Assembly (NCBI RefSeq): GCF_002994745.2
Contig: NC_037088.1
Location: 55,588,397-55,652,396 of the forward strand
Direction of reading: 5' to 3'
Length of the DNA: 64,000 nucleotides
DNA from: Rosa chinensis
Lineage: Eukaryota > Streptophyta > Magnoliopsida > Rosales > Rosaceae
This document shows, piece after piece, positions 9,919 to 23,081 of the stretch (its first letter is position 1; every line of letters starts with the position of its first letter). The position numbers were made by a program, and so were the translations under genes. Under the pieces are notes generated by a model, which had not been told where the DNA came from, made no database searches, and saw only the letters and a list, made by a program, of their open reading frames with translations.

Positions 9919-12900
9919 ATGGACGACTACACGAGGGAGATGATGGACCTCAAGACCCTCGTCACTCGGACCCTCGAGAAGAAGGGCGTCCTCGCCAAGA
10001 TCCGGGTACGAATTTCCCCTTTTACCCTCCATTTCTCTCTCTCATTCCACCCCATTTCGTTAAAGCCTTTGCCTTTCGATCTACCCATTATGAATTCGCA
10101 GCTTAATTTGACCCAGAATGATGGGTTGGATTTCTGAAATGGTGGGCCAATTTCAGTTGACTTATTCTAGGGTTTTGTAATCCAAAGTTCGTAGCTTTGT
10201 TTGCGTTAAGTGGATTTTGAAGCTTTGAAATTTGAGAATGCGATCCCTGTTTTGGAAAATTAGGCTGTGATTTGTAATCCCATGAAATTTTAGTGTTAAT
10301 GTGAATAGAAAAACTCAATATGTTGGTGTAGGAAGTTAATTCTTTGGGTTGTTTTGTAGGCTGAGCTGAGAGCAAGTGTGTTCGAGGCAATTGAAGAGGA
10401 GGACAAGGTCATTGAGAAAGATGAAGGCTTGCCTCCGGCGCTATTGGGTAGCTGCAACGATCGTGCTAAGCAGCTCCATGCTTCTCCTTCGGGTGTGAGA
10501 CTAATCCTATGCCTGTCTTTGTTTGAATATGAGTATCTCATTATGTTATTTTTTTCGGGTTCTTATGCTTAATTTCGCTTTGGCATTGTCATTGTAGGAA
10601 GGTTGCTTACGGCATTGATATGCGAATACTTAGACTGGGCGCAGCTGAGCCACACGCTAAAAGTTTATCTGCCCGAGTGTAATTTGGTAATCAAGTGAAC
10701 TTTTGGTGCTGAAAGTTTTGAGTTTTTTAAAATTATTGAGCCAGCGTGTTGTTTCTGTACTAATAAATGTTGCTTTTGAATGACAGCAAAAGGATTCTTG
10801 GAAATCTGAGTTGAAGGACTTCAGTAACAAGAATGGATATGACCTTAACAGAAATGGGGATAGTGGTCCCTTGCTTTTGGATGTGCTTGAAGGATTTTTG
10901 AAGTTTGAGGTTTGTTATTACTGCTTTGAACAAAAACTGTTTAGTTTAACTCAATTACATTTAGACTGTAGTCTTACATGGGAACATTTAATTTGCTTTG
11001 AGGTACCTTTGCCTGATTATTATGTTTAATGATGAATCAAATGCTGGTAATTGATCCATGACAGACTCTGGTTATATTGGCATACCTTAACCTGAGTTTT
11101 TCTGCCCAGAAGGAAATTTATATGTATGAAGTTAACTGGGGCCGTTTTTCTGCTTTCCATACTTGAGTTGAATGCACAAATGTACTTTAGATCAGGTTTT
11201 AATATACAATTTGGGTTTTGGATAAAAGCTTTAGAAATCATTGTGGCATTGGTTCTGTGCTATATAAGTCAGTTTCTAGTTGTCCAAATGCAGGTTTTTT
11301 GATATATGGTATTGATAAGGAATCACTTCTCATCAGTCGTTTGACTATTGGAGAAGTCTGATTAAGAAACTTTTGGCCTGGACACAGTACATGTGTAAAA
11401 GTTAGGAAATAGCATCCTATAGATATATAAAGAGGAATGCCCTTGGTGGTGCACAAAGTGAGGGGCATTGTTTGATAATTACATAAGAACAAGCGAAGAT
11501 GGTGTGTTGTTTCTTCTGTTTTTGTTTGCTTAGAGAAGGTTGAAGTACCTCATATTCAACAAAGAAGAGGGGGAGTTTTCTAACATAAGGCACTCTTGCA
11601 CTTTGATTTGATTGAAGCAAAGCCAAAAAGAACTTGTGTTGTGACAACAGGATGGGAAATGATGGCCATAAAATAAACAGCTACCCTGTTCATGGTGTAT
11701 TATGAGCAACTATGTGCAGTAATGCTACTATGTGGGTACAGGGCTTTTGTAGAATTAAGCTGATTAGTGCAAGTAGTCTGTTGCTGATACATCAATTTCC
11801 CTGAAATATATACATACGACAGTAGTTGGTAATCCCCAGAGTTGGGCTCTTTGAAGTGCATGTCTAGCATGATGGTAAAATTAACCATTTTTTAATGATA
11901 TCCATACTGGAAACTGCTATCTTTCACTTTGTTGCCTACATGATTATTTGTTTGCAACTATTTGTTTTTCTGAGTTCTAACAATTAGAGCTTGTTTGTAC
12001 AGAATTTATCTCAAACAAGGGGTACTGGAAGGAGGCTGACTACTTCAGAAGCGGAGTCCTTATCCAATTTAGAGTCTCGGAACATGCGAAGACCTTCTTC
12101 ATCATCTGTTGCTGGAGGCCTACCTCCACTGGGAAGGTGGTGAACCTACTCTACTGCTTGAATGTAATGTATTTATTTTGTCTCCTTTTCTATACCTCTT
12201 AATTGATATTGGTTTTATTGATGTGCTTATGATAGGCCTGGTACTGCTTCCCAGTCATCTGGTGAGTGAAGATGCTATTCCTTACGTCCTTCCTCTATTT
12301 GCTTGCTTTTGTTCTCTATCTGATACAATCTCGCATTCAGATCGAAGAGGTGGGTCCTCCATGTCTAGCCACAGGAAAGATGACTACAACTGGAGATATG
12401 ACAATGAAGAACTTCCGGAAGATGTCCTCCGAGCTTCAAGTGCCATGGAAAACCTTCAATTGGATAAAAAAGCTCGAAATCTAACCACATCCTGGCGGTA
12501 CATTCTGAAATCCTATTATGAATATTCACATAAACTGATAAACATCAGGAAACACTTTGTTTTCAAATAAAACTTGAGACTGATGCAAAATGCTAGAGAT
12601 AGATGGATTTACTAGGAGGTTGAAAAAATCAATCTAATGCTGTGTGCAACAGGTTTCTATTCCTTAGTGGTTATTCAAAAGAGAATTAGCATAGCTTCAT
12701 TTCCTATGAGAGATCATATAGTAGTTTTAGCTGGGCCAGTAAAAAGCAAAAAATCAACCAGTGGATGATTCAGTAATTCCATCGTTTAAGTTCAGCAGCA
12801 ATTGTATCTTAGACAGTCAGGGGCACTCAATAGTTCTTATGCATTGTCTCAGTCAGACACCTCATGGTTCATGTGCATTGTTTTCTAAGCTTTATCTGTT

Positions 12901-12971
12901 CGATGTGTCGTCTGTGCAGGCACGCCGGAGATGGAAGTAGTGAGGACGACGGCAGGTCAGACCAGATGTAG
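9919..12971 (+). CDS. TON1: TONNEAU1 (FOP-like LisH protein)
   Basis: Eight exons: 9919-10005, 10360-10492, 10598-10686, 10787-10909, 12003-12136, 12236-12261, 12341-12497 and 12920-12971. All have GT-AG borders and phases close to give 266 aa; Arabidopsis TON1a/b have about 260. The N-terminus (MDDYTREMMDLKTLVTRTLE) and the LisH-type segment at about residues 75-100 (LICEYLDWAQLSHTL) are diagnostic. TON1 resembles animal FOP. With TRM proteins and a PP2A it forms a complex at cortical microtubules needed for the preprophase band and division-plane positioning. The C-terminus is acidic and Ser-rich (GDGSSEDDGRSDQM). Exon 6 is a 26-nt microexon. The adenylate kinase gene follows 0.5 kb downstream on the same strand. 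Confidence 0.93.
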
Positions 12972-13482
12972 CTGAATCAAATGATGATGAGAGCCTTTGT
13001 ATAACTGCACGTGTATTTTATTTTGTATTTTCAATCTTCGATGATAGTAATTTTATGTAAGATCAAACTGTATTCTGATTCTAGTGCGCTTTCGCTTTCG
13101 CTTTGCTTCAAGTGTTTGTATTTAATTTCATTTTTGACCCTCGTCGGAAAACTTAATATCAGTAACTCCCTTCTTGCTTCCATACTCTCACTACTGTTCA
13201 GATCATTTCACTTTCATATTACTACTTCAATTGGACACGTGTTAAATCCTCGTTGGCTGCCGGAAGTTTGAAATCGAGAGGCAAAAACATTTATAACGTG
13301 GAGATATTTTCACACGTGGCGCGGCGAGTTTCCTAAAAGCTATTGTTTCCTAGCTTTGAGGAAAAGCCAACAGCCCAAACGCAGCAGAAGTCGTTCTTAT
13401 TATTCCCTCTGTTTCTGCTTTCTCTAGCAGCACTGCAAAATAATTGACTTCTGCTTCTCTCCTCCTCCTCTCTCCTCCTCCC
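12972..13482. other. TON1 3' UTR and adenylate kinase promoter
   Basis: A short spacer between two co-oriented genes. The first half is T-rich and probably TON1 3' UTR. The second half contains CACGTG-type cores (ACACGTGTT at about 13,227, CACGTGGC at about 13,312) and a CT-rich leader just before the adenylate kinase start. Confidence 0.45.
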
Positions 13483-15629
13483 ATGGCGGTTCTGAGCCGC
13501 GTTCTGAGACTAAGAGTGGCGGGAGTAGACCGCTTCGCAGTCCGGAGCTTCCGGTCTTCGTCTTCGTCGTGGCGAAATTCCGAAATTGACCCCAAGGCGG
13601 CGGCGGCGTCGCAGCAGCTCGGGGAAAAGGCGCTTCCTTTACAGCGAGACGTCAAGGACAGAAACGTCCAGTGGGTTTTCCTCGGCTGCCCGGGCGTCGG
13701 CAAAGGCACCTACGCGTCTAAACTCTCGACTCTGCTCGGCGTGCCTCATATTGCGACCGGCGATCTCGTCCGCGACGAGCTTTCCTCTTCCGGTCCGCTA
13801 GCTAAGCAGGTGCTTAGGGTTTTAAACTTTCCCAATTCGTCTTTTTGGTTTGAACTTTTTCAATTTAGGGAAATTTGATTGAAATTTGAGAACAATTGCA
13901 GCTTGAGGAGGTTGTAAATCAAGGCAAATTGGTTTCGGATGAGATTATAATAAACTTGCTGTCCAAGCGTCTTGAAGCTAGCTCAGCTAAGGGTGAAACT
14001 GGCTTTATTCTTGATGGTTTCCCTCGCACAATTCGACAGGCGGTAAATTTCGACACAATCTTGATAAAGCATGTAGTTTTTACTTGTTACTTGTTTAGCA
14101 TATTATGTGTGCATGAATCTATCACCGAATGCATTATGGGATGTTTTGAAGTCCAAAGGGGTAAGGTATCATCTTGAGTATGTTATCTATGATAAGGCAT
14201 TGTCGGAATGGTGTTGTCATTTTTTGTCATGACATTTGAATTCTGGTTGGGATATTGATCTTACAACAAAGGCTTGAGGAAGTTCTTGAATGGAGATGAG
14301 GCATGATCGTAGGCGTTGAAGGGGTAAGTCGTCACTGCTAAGGATTAGTTGAGATTAGTAGAGTTGAAATATGCACATGAACCTATGGTAATTTGAGGAG
14401 TAATTGCTTATGCATTGTGTTGCAAACATGGTTTTCCTTTGTAATATGTTTACGTATAAAAGTCACGTTATACTTTGCTTTGTAAGTTACTTGATTTTAA
14501 TCTCTCTAGCGTCATGAGCACACATGAGTTCATGTAGGTGTATAAGAGACCCATTCCTCAGATCTGTATGTTGAATTTCCACATGATTGTTACTTTGAGG
14601 TACATATGCCATTGAATGTTACATGAACATTGTGTGATTTTACAGGAGTCCTGGTGTAGTGGGATTTTCAAGTCATGTAGTGTGAACTTCTTTACTTTTA
14701 CAACTGCCCCAATGACTTGTGCTGTTTTTTATGTGATGGAAATTATATTCTGACATTCCATTAATTCAGTACCCTACCTGTCCCTGTGCCTCTCATTCAG
14801 TTAATAGTTATGACTTGCCTTCTAAGGTTTTGTTACTTTACAGGAAATTTTAGAGGGAGTTACTGAAATTGACTTGGTAATCAACCTAAAGCTTCGGGAA
14901 GAGGCTTTGCTTGCCAAGTGCCTTGGAAGAAGGATTTGCAGTGAGTGTGGAGGAAATTACAATGTTGCCAGCATTGATATTAAAGCTGAGGAAGGGGACC
15001 CTGGTATGTACATGGCTCCACTTCTTCCACCTCCACTTTGTACATCAAAGCTTATCTCGCGATCCGATGACACTGAAGAAGTTGTTAAGAGACGACTACG
15101 TATATATAATGAAATGGTATTTTTTCCAAGTTCTCATCCATCATTCCAAGGAAGCAACTAACTAGTGTATAGTACATGACTGAGACACTGCTGCCTATAG
15201 GATTAAGGCACTCTGGTGACTCTGCCTTTTCCTCAGGATTGATCTCTCAGATACTTTTATATAAGACCATGTTCAATATTGATTCTTTGGAACAGGTGAC
15301 AACATTGAGTACATATGAGTCTCCATTTAGATATCAGCCTGTGAAGGCATGATTCTGCCATTAGTCTTGTCCTTTTAAATGAGAAAAAAAAAAAAAAAAA
15401 TTTCACTAGTCAGCTATAATAACAAAAGTCTAGGATTTTGTTTCAGTTCATGATTCGAGTATCTGATATAATGTTGTCCTTGCAGAGTCAACCTGTGGAG
15501 GAGTTCTATCGCAGTCGGGGAAAATTGTTAGAGTTTGATCTTCCTGGAGGGATTCCAGAATCCTGGCCAAAGCTGCTTCGAGCTTTAAATCTGGAAGACC
15601 ATGATGACAAAGAGTCTGCCGCAGCATGA
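13483..15629 (+). CDS. ADK: Adenylate kinase, organelle-targeted
   Basis: Four exons, 13483-13809, 13902-14042, 14844-15116 and 15486-15629, give 294 aa. The start ATG sits in CCATGGCG. The first ~55 residues are rich in Arg and Ser with few acids, as in a chloroplast or mitochondrial transit peptide. The P-loop GCPGVGKGT is at residues 68-76, followed by [13 protein letters not shown] (AMP binding) and [10 protein letters not shown]. The LID domain has the Cys pair CSECGG, and LRIYNE follows. The C-terminus [15 protein letters not shown] matches the plant plastid/mitochondrial adenylate kinase group represented by At2g37250. It catalyses ATP + AMP to 2 ADP and balances adenylates in the organelle. 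The exact compartment cannot be decided from sequence. Confidence 0.93.
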
Positions 15630-17900
15630 ATTGTATATTGTGTACTAATATACATTAGACGAGTTGGCTTCCATTAGGTGAAGCTAGATCATTCATTCTT
15701 TGCATGTCAGGGAAGCTGGTGCATTTATTTTAAAAGTTGAAAGGAAAAATTTCTATATGCAATAAAAGCACGAAGAGGCCCATTTCCTTTCGAGTTATGT
15801 AAGTGGCCATGGGTCCTGTGTGGGGAGGTAAGCATTGTAATGGTCAGTCAAGTTGTTTGTTTGAATAATGATTCTTTTTACGGGCAGCAAGTAAAGATTC
15901 AGAGCATGGTAATTTTGCAAGTTTTTATGAATTGCACAGTACGTGATGAGCTAAATCTGAACAGGTCCGCAACCCTTAAAAGAGCCAACGCTCAAATTTG
16001 AGTATCTGGTGTACTGGTGTAACTCGGGAGAGAACAGTCATACTCGGTTCTATTGCCATCCGAGCAACAAAAGCACTAAAATAAAACAAAATTGTCTTTG
16101 CCATTGATGCAGAATAACAACTAAAATGGTTTAGTTGGGTGAGGGTACAACATTGATCAAACTCTGATGGGCTGGTTGGTATCGTTTTCTTTCTGGGTTT
16201 GTTCCAATTTTTCCAGGAAACCACTCAATAAGATAACCTACATCTGTATGCTACTCTCTATTTTTACTGATAACCTGAAGTTATGACTTACAAGTTACAA
16301 CCTCTCTAACAAATGTAACTTGCAGGAAACCGAAATCTTGAACCGAATCCAAAAACTCATGAGCAAGTGAGCAACCATATCAGTTCTTTGTAGCTTCTTT
16401 CTAGATATGCTGTATGTGAATATGGTAAAGTTAGGCGAGAGCTTCCAAGATATCCGGGTTATGCTGCTTGATCGGTGTCAATTCATAGCTCTGAGTCTCC
16501 TTCAATAACATCCACTCAAGTTGTAAGTCCATATTTACATTTTGAACTGCTAATGCACCTTTTCTATGATCAAATAATACTCCACTTTCCAGAACTAACT
16601 TTTCAGTCTTCAGATTTGGTGGTAGACAGACCGATATATTTCAAGATTCTGAGCATGTCTTTTTGCGCATTATTAGCATCTGTTCTGTGTTAACGTTTCG
16701 TTGTTTTACTTTTGCTCACCAACTTATATAAAGCATGTGAGCTATTAGAAGATCACGACCTACGCAATTTGTATCTCCACAAGATCTTTGATAACTATGA
16801 GTCATGTCCATGACAGAAGATTTGGTCCCCCAAACGTACGCAATAAAATTTAAATTGCTTATAGAATGAATCAATGAACATCAGTGTTGAGAGATAAAAT
16901 CAACTCGTGAAACTCGAGCATCTCTAACAAATTCTAGGGAATGAATCAACGAACATGTACAACTCATATTATGTGAGGTAGAGCACATCCGACCGTTGAG
17001 CCTCAAATGGGGGTAATTCATGGATTAGCAATAAAGCCTCCCAAAGCCTAGCAAATTCTTATCTTTCCAATATCGGACGCTACTACTCAAGTCAAACAAA
17101 TGAACAACTTAAATTGAGTAGCGTGGAGTACGTGTTGCCGCTAAGCTTCACACTTGAGTAAATCTGCTTTAATACCATGAAAAATCTAGTCATCCAACAT
17201 TCCAACTCAAAATCATTTGTCATTAGGCTTCTGGAAATTATTCTATGCACCGACGGTGTAAATGACCCAACCCTTATAAAATAATCTCAACCCTTGATAT
17301 TTATTATCAACTTTATTTTTAATAAATAAAAAGTGTATTTAATGCAATCTAACCATTCATTTATGTTGGTGCAAGTGCACGGCGGTGCTCTGAATAATCT
17401 CTCTAGGTGAAGAGGTGCAAAGTCTAATAAACTCTTATGCAACGTCTTATTTTTATCACCGTAGGACAACACTTCAAGTTCCAACAAATGCTTTTACTTT
17501 GATGTCATAACATTTCATCTTAGTCCTAATTACAATTCCAAGCACGATTTTAGCACAGAAACATAAATAGGCTATCGGAACTGTAAGAAATATCAATGAT
17601 CATCACTTAAATTAAATGAGCCATAGAATTAAACTGGACCACAAAATCAAATCAATCCCATAGAATAAGATTGTGTTTTTTTTTTTTCGGAAAGAAGAGG
17701 ATAGTGATCGTCCCCAAAACAAGACTTGCCTAACTACTCATGGAAACTTGATGTCGACTCGCACCGGAAAATCACTCTCTCCCCCCCCAGAGGGCATATC
17801 AGTCATTCTACAATCCTTCCCCGCCAAAAACGGCCTCCCCTGACGCCAACCAATACGACGCCGTCGATTCTCCATTTCAAAATCCAAGGCTCCAAAAAAG
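15630..17900. other. 2.3-kb intergenic region, no gene seen
   Basis: Begins with the adenylate kinase 3' UTR. No supported coding region follows. Around 16,975-17,200 a block resembling the end of an LTR-type repeat (ATACCATGAAAAATC) is visible, but no element boundaries can be set. Confidence 0.4.
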
Positions 17901-17935
17901 CTCCCCAAAAACCTTTTGCTCTTCCCACAGCTAGC

Positions 17936-17977
17936 CACGTGTCACGCCAAGAGGCCCCACACTCGGTGTCCCACGTG
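17936..17977. promoter_or_regulatory. Pair of G-boxes upstream of PRR7 gene
   Basis: Two perfect palindromic CACGTG G-boxes at 17,936-17,941 and 17,972-17,977, both in the context CCACGTGTCA, lie 36 bp apart, with a related CACGTC at about 18,015. They sit in a GC-rich patch about 1 kb upstream of the PRR7 start codon and just before a TATAAT-like stretch near 18,036. Clock PRR promoters are commonly bound at G-boxes by bHLH and bZIP light and clock factors; function here is inferred. Confidence 0.6.
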
Positions 17978-18910
17978 TCATCCGCCGTGGCAAGCTCCGG
18001 ACCCGTACTCCATCCACGTCAGCACTCGGCCAGAGTATAATACCTGAGAGCTTCTTCTGTCTTCCAAGAAGCTGTAAAGGTAAATTTGAAGTATGAAAGA
18101 GAACACAGAAGGTTCCATCTTTTCAGTTCTTGTTCAATTTTCGATATTACAATGTTGAATTGGCAAATGTTTGGTCCTCAAGAAGTGAAAGAAGTTCAGT
18201 TTTTCCAGTAAGTGTTCAATATCCTATTGTTATTCTAGATGTTGATCAATAAGGAGAGGAAATTTGTAGTCTACTGTTTTAGTTTATGGAAGTTGAAAAA
18301 TGTAGAATTGGAAAAGAATTAGGGGCCTTTACCTTTCAATTTTGCAGTGATATTATGTTTGGATTACAGGCTTTTATGCAAGAAAACTATTAGGAAGCTA
18401 GCTATCAGTTACTGTGTTTTCAATTTTGAGGATTATGAAACTTCATACCATATTCTAATGAATGGAATTAAATGGGGTTGTGTGTATTAAGATTAGTATC
18501 TTCAAACACACGGAGGGATTTCCCATGTAGCTTATCTCAGTTTCTTACTTTTAGTTTAGGTGTTAATCACCAAATAGAAATAGTGTTAGATGCTGAAGGT
18601 TGAAACTGAATAATTGAAGAAGAATTAGGGGGGCCTTATCTTTTGGATTTGATTTGATTTGATTTGATGATTCAATTGTATTTTGTCTTGGTAAGAAATC
18701 ATTAGGAAGAAATCTGTGGTTATAGGTTACTATACTCTGGCTACATAAATCATACAAGTGCAAGGTACAACTATTTTCCTTTTGAATTTGACTGTTTTTA
18801 TTTTGAGGCTCTTGGAACTATATACCATTTTCCAATGCAAGAAACTTTTTAACGACTTGTGTGTGTTAAGACTTGTATCTTGAAGACAACGGGATGTGCA
18901 ATCTAGCGAA

Positions 18911-21900
18911 ATGGGGAAAGTTCGGGTGAATATCAATGGTCCAGTAACCAATAAAGAGAGTGCGGATTTAAATTGCCATACTGAAGATGAGAACAAGGAG
19001 ATTAGCGGTGCTGTTACAGGAGTCTTGGGAGAGGGCCAAGGGATCTTAAAGCAAGATGAAGTGCAGGTTACTGACAATCTGCAAGTCGTAAATGATGCAC
19101 AAACAGAAGCAGTCCAGGTTCAGGTCCTCAGTCAGTCTGGCCAGCAAAGTTCGGAACAACAGCTTCAAGACCCTTCTCTTTTCTGGGAAGGGTTCCTGCC
19201 TACCAAGTCTCTCAAGGTTTTGGTAGTGGAAGATGATGATTCAACTCGGCGTGTCATTTGTGCATTACTGCAGAAGTGTGGCTATGAAGGTTAGTAATGC
19301 AACATATAAAGATTTATGACATATAAGTTGAAGAATGACCTTTCCAGTCATTCTCAAATTGGCTGTTGTAACATCTTTGTATTTTCTGATATTTGAAGTG
19401 CAGAATTTATAGTGATATGATTTAAGGTACCAAACCTCAGATGATTTTGAGTTTCATAATTTTTCCTTGATCTTGAAATTTTTTCACCTACAAGTAAGCC
19501 TTTCTGTTTCTGATAAAACTGATAATGAATCTGGTTTTTGCAGTAACAGCTGTAGCTAGTGGATTGCAAGCTTGGAATATTTTAAAAGATCATAGTATTC
19601 ATGTCGATCTTGTTTTAACTGAGGTTGTCATGCCTGGTCCATCAGGCATTGACCTCCTAAGCAAGATGATGAGCCATGAAACTTGCAAGGATATTCCTGT
19701 GATTAGTGAGTATATTTCTCAAACATTTTTGTCCATAAAACTGAGGATCCTAAAACTGATTACCGATAGAATATTTGACTACTTAATTGGCACTGTAGCT
19801 GCTAAACCTGGTGAGTTTTGTGCAGTGATGTCATCTAATGATTCTTTGAGTATGGTGTTTAAGTGTCTATCAAAGGGTGCGGTTGACTTTTTAGTGAAGC
19901 CTATTCGAAAGAACGAGCTTAAAAATCTTTGGCAGCATGCTTGGAGGAAATGCCGGAGCGTAAGTTGCTTTAGTTACTTGATGGTATAATATGTCATGCA
20001 ACTACCCACTTCATTATATAAGACCAACCCCCACCCCCAAAAAGAAAAGAAAAAATTTTAAATAAATAAAATAAATGCAGACTTTTGATCTTCTGTTTGC
20101 ATTCATCACTCATCTTTTCATCAGTCCAGTGGTAGTGCAAGTGAAAATGGTGTCCAGACTCAAAAAACTACGTCGACAAGTGATGAAGAGTCAGACAAAA
20201 ACACTGGCAGTAATCATGAGGATGACAATGAAATCATTGGGGTTAATGCTAGGGATGAAAGTGACAAAGGAAGTGGCACTGAGGTATACATTCGTCTTGT
20301 CTAGGTATTTTTTGTTGATGTTCTTTCATGTCTAATTTGGCATCTCTAATTCCATGTCCTTTCTAATTGGTGACTATCAGTCAGCTGATTCACAGTCACT
20401 AAATTCTTTTACTTCATTTGTATGATTCTAGCTTTTGAATTCTGTTTGTTGTACCAGTAAAGCCTATTCTATTTCTGCAGTTCAATTATCAGCTAGGAAC
20501 ATTGAATCTGATTTAAGTTGGACAGGCTAAATTGTTTGCAGAAACAAGTACTTAATGTAATTCTTGATGTTGTTGGGATGTGAAAATCACTTATAAGTTA
20601 CATAACCGTATGTATATTTACTACGTAGTATCTATTACCTAATAGAATATATAGGATTCAAGTAGATCCATCAGCTAAATTGGTAATTTGGTACACTCAT
20701 ACACCACTGACTACCCCTCCAGATATTCAGATAATCTGTTGCACAATCAGGTAATCAGTAGAACTATTGGATTTAGATCACTGGGATTTTTTGTCTTAAA
20801 AAGTCCACTTCTTTAGTATTAGTTCACCAGTTCATGGTGTTGCATACCAGCTGCATAATTTGGAGCAATACATGCTGCTCATATACGAAAGGTTAAACCC
20901 AATGCCATTGCATTCCTTTTTGCTTTAACAAAGGTCAGGACTTCATATTCAATGCACGAATACAGTTAACAAAACTAAAAGATAAAAAGTAAAGAGATAA
21001 ATAGTAGGTTATGTATCACCTGACAACTCTATTTAGATAATCAGTTTATTTTCAGATTTTGTTCAAGTTTCTGTACTGAAGCTGTATGTCAGGTAATCTG
21101 TTATAGTAAGAAATTTGGAGAGGTAATGATGAATTTCCTGATCATATCTCTGTTCTACTCTTTCAGATTACTCAGGCTATTATTCGTTCAAGTCCTGAAG
21201 CATTTGGAAATGACTTGGTTCCTGCAGTTACAACAAGGGAGTGTGAAGGGCAGAATGAAGAGCTTGGTAGGCATCTAAGTCTAATTATCTATATTTTTTG
21301 CCCTCTTTTTTGTTTGTGGTAAAATGTTGTTAGTTTCCAAACTTCAGGTGCTGTTATCACAGGCACAGACTTGGGTATGGGAGTTCCTAAAATTCCAAAT
21401 CTGCAGCTTGAAGAACCAAAAGAGAAAGACTTGATCAACATAGTTGTCACTAATAAAGACAAACTTTCTAAAATGAAGTCACTGAAAGAGGATGATAAGC
21501 TAAAGAAAGGCCAAGTGGAGCTCAACAATGAAAAACCAAATGAGCACTTGGAAAACCAAGCAGTTGATCTGATAGGTGTCACCACTAACAGTACCACTGA
21601 TCCTCAGATGCAAAGTGGTATGTTTAACACCCCGTGTAGTGTCTCCAAAGTTCCCGGCATAAGAGATAAGGACATCAATGACAGCAAAGAAATTGCTTCC
21701 CTTGAGCTCAGTTTAAAGACAGTTAAGACACAGACAGATGCTCGAGATACTGGGTTCCGTGTCCATGACCAAAATGCTTTGAGACATTTGGACCTTTCAG
21801 CCCCCTCAAGGTATGCAGCTACTCAGAAAGTGACTCACCAAATGATATTTAAATCCGATATTGATTGTTTTTGGCGTTATGCAGGTACAAATTTCCTACA

Positions 21901-23081
21901 ACTGCTAATCAGGCTGGAAGTGTGAAACTTGCTAGTCATTCTCCTCTAGATAGTATCTCGGAGGAAGAAAAGGCCAAACTATTGCCTGTTTTTCTGTGTA
22001 ACTTAACCAGCACTCCCCTTTATCATTCCAATGACTGCAGTAACAACAACCGCATGGACTCCGCTACAAATGATTTCCTTGCAGAACAAAAGGCAGTTGA
22101 GGACAAACCAGAGCTGAAATCAACAATCAAACATCTCCAGTCTTCCTCTGCCTTCCAACCACACCATGATAGCCTTTTATCTTTTTCCCACCAGCCTATA
22201 ATTCAAGGGAAGGCTGATGCTGCATTTGGTAGCACTATATTGGCACAAGGAAGGGGGATGAATCAGCAGGTCCAGGTGGAGCACCATCATCTCCATTACC
22301 ACCATCACCACCATGTGCACAGCATACCCCAGCACCAGCAGATACCCAATCATGATGAGTCATCTGGAAAAAATATGGCAGCGGAAGATCCATGCTTTGG
22401 GCCATCTCATGTGCTGGGTACACCGATAGAAGGGAATGTTGGTAATCACAGTGTGCATGTGAGTGAGTACTCTGGAAGTGACCATAGTAGTGATGAACAG
22501 AATATAAGTAGCTCTCCCATAGATTCTAGAGGAGAAAAAGAGGGAACCATCAGCCCAATTGAAGTTGGAAGCAAAAGTGGAGTTGATCAGAATCATGTAT
22601 CAAAAAGAGAGGCTGCTTTGAATAGGTTCCGCCAGAAGAGGAAAGAGAGATGCTTCGACAAGAAGGTAACTCTAGATCTCTATCTGTCTTTTGATCCAGT
22701 TTTGACATAGTACTATACTAATATGGACCAGCATCACTTGAGTTTGAGTATATACAGAAACCATAAATCTGAAATAATCCCATCCTGAAGTTATCCATGC
22801 ATATAATACTCGGACATCTTTGAATTACAATCTAGATTTGCTTAAGAAAACATTATTCACCTTGCAACTTTCAGACAGAAGAAAGTTTACTTGAGTTGAC
22901 CTAGGCAACAGCACTGTGTCATCCATGGAATCAGCAGTGAGCTCAAAGTTTATTTGTTTAATTCTCTCTTCAGGTCAGATACCAAAGCAGGAAGAAACTA
23001 GCAGATCAAAGACCACGTGTCCGTGGAAAGTTTATTCAACAGGAGGTGCATGAAAACAAAGGCAAGGACACCCATTGCTGA
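18911..23081 (+). CDS. PRR7: Two-component pseudo-response regulator, PRR7 type
   Basis: Eight coding exons, 18911-19289, 19544-19705, 19826-19959, 20125-20283, 21167-21266, 21348-21810, 21885-22665 and 22974-23081, have closing phases and give 761 aa (Arabidopsis PRR7 has 727). A pseudo-receiver domain spans about residues 99-215 ([33 protein letters not shown]). The phospho-acceptor Asp is replaced by Glu153 in LVLTEVVMP, as in all PRRs. The long variable middle is rich in Ser/Asn and contains a His-rich run ([13 protein letters not shown]) shared with PRR7 orthologues. The CCT domain at about 706-746 ([35 protein letters not shown]) binds DNA. PRR7 represses CCA1/LHY-type morning genes. 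An in-frame GTG at 18,896 precedes the chosen ATG. A 5' UTR intron is likely between about 18,070 and 18,900. Confidence 0.93.
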
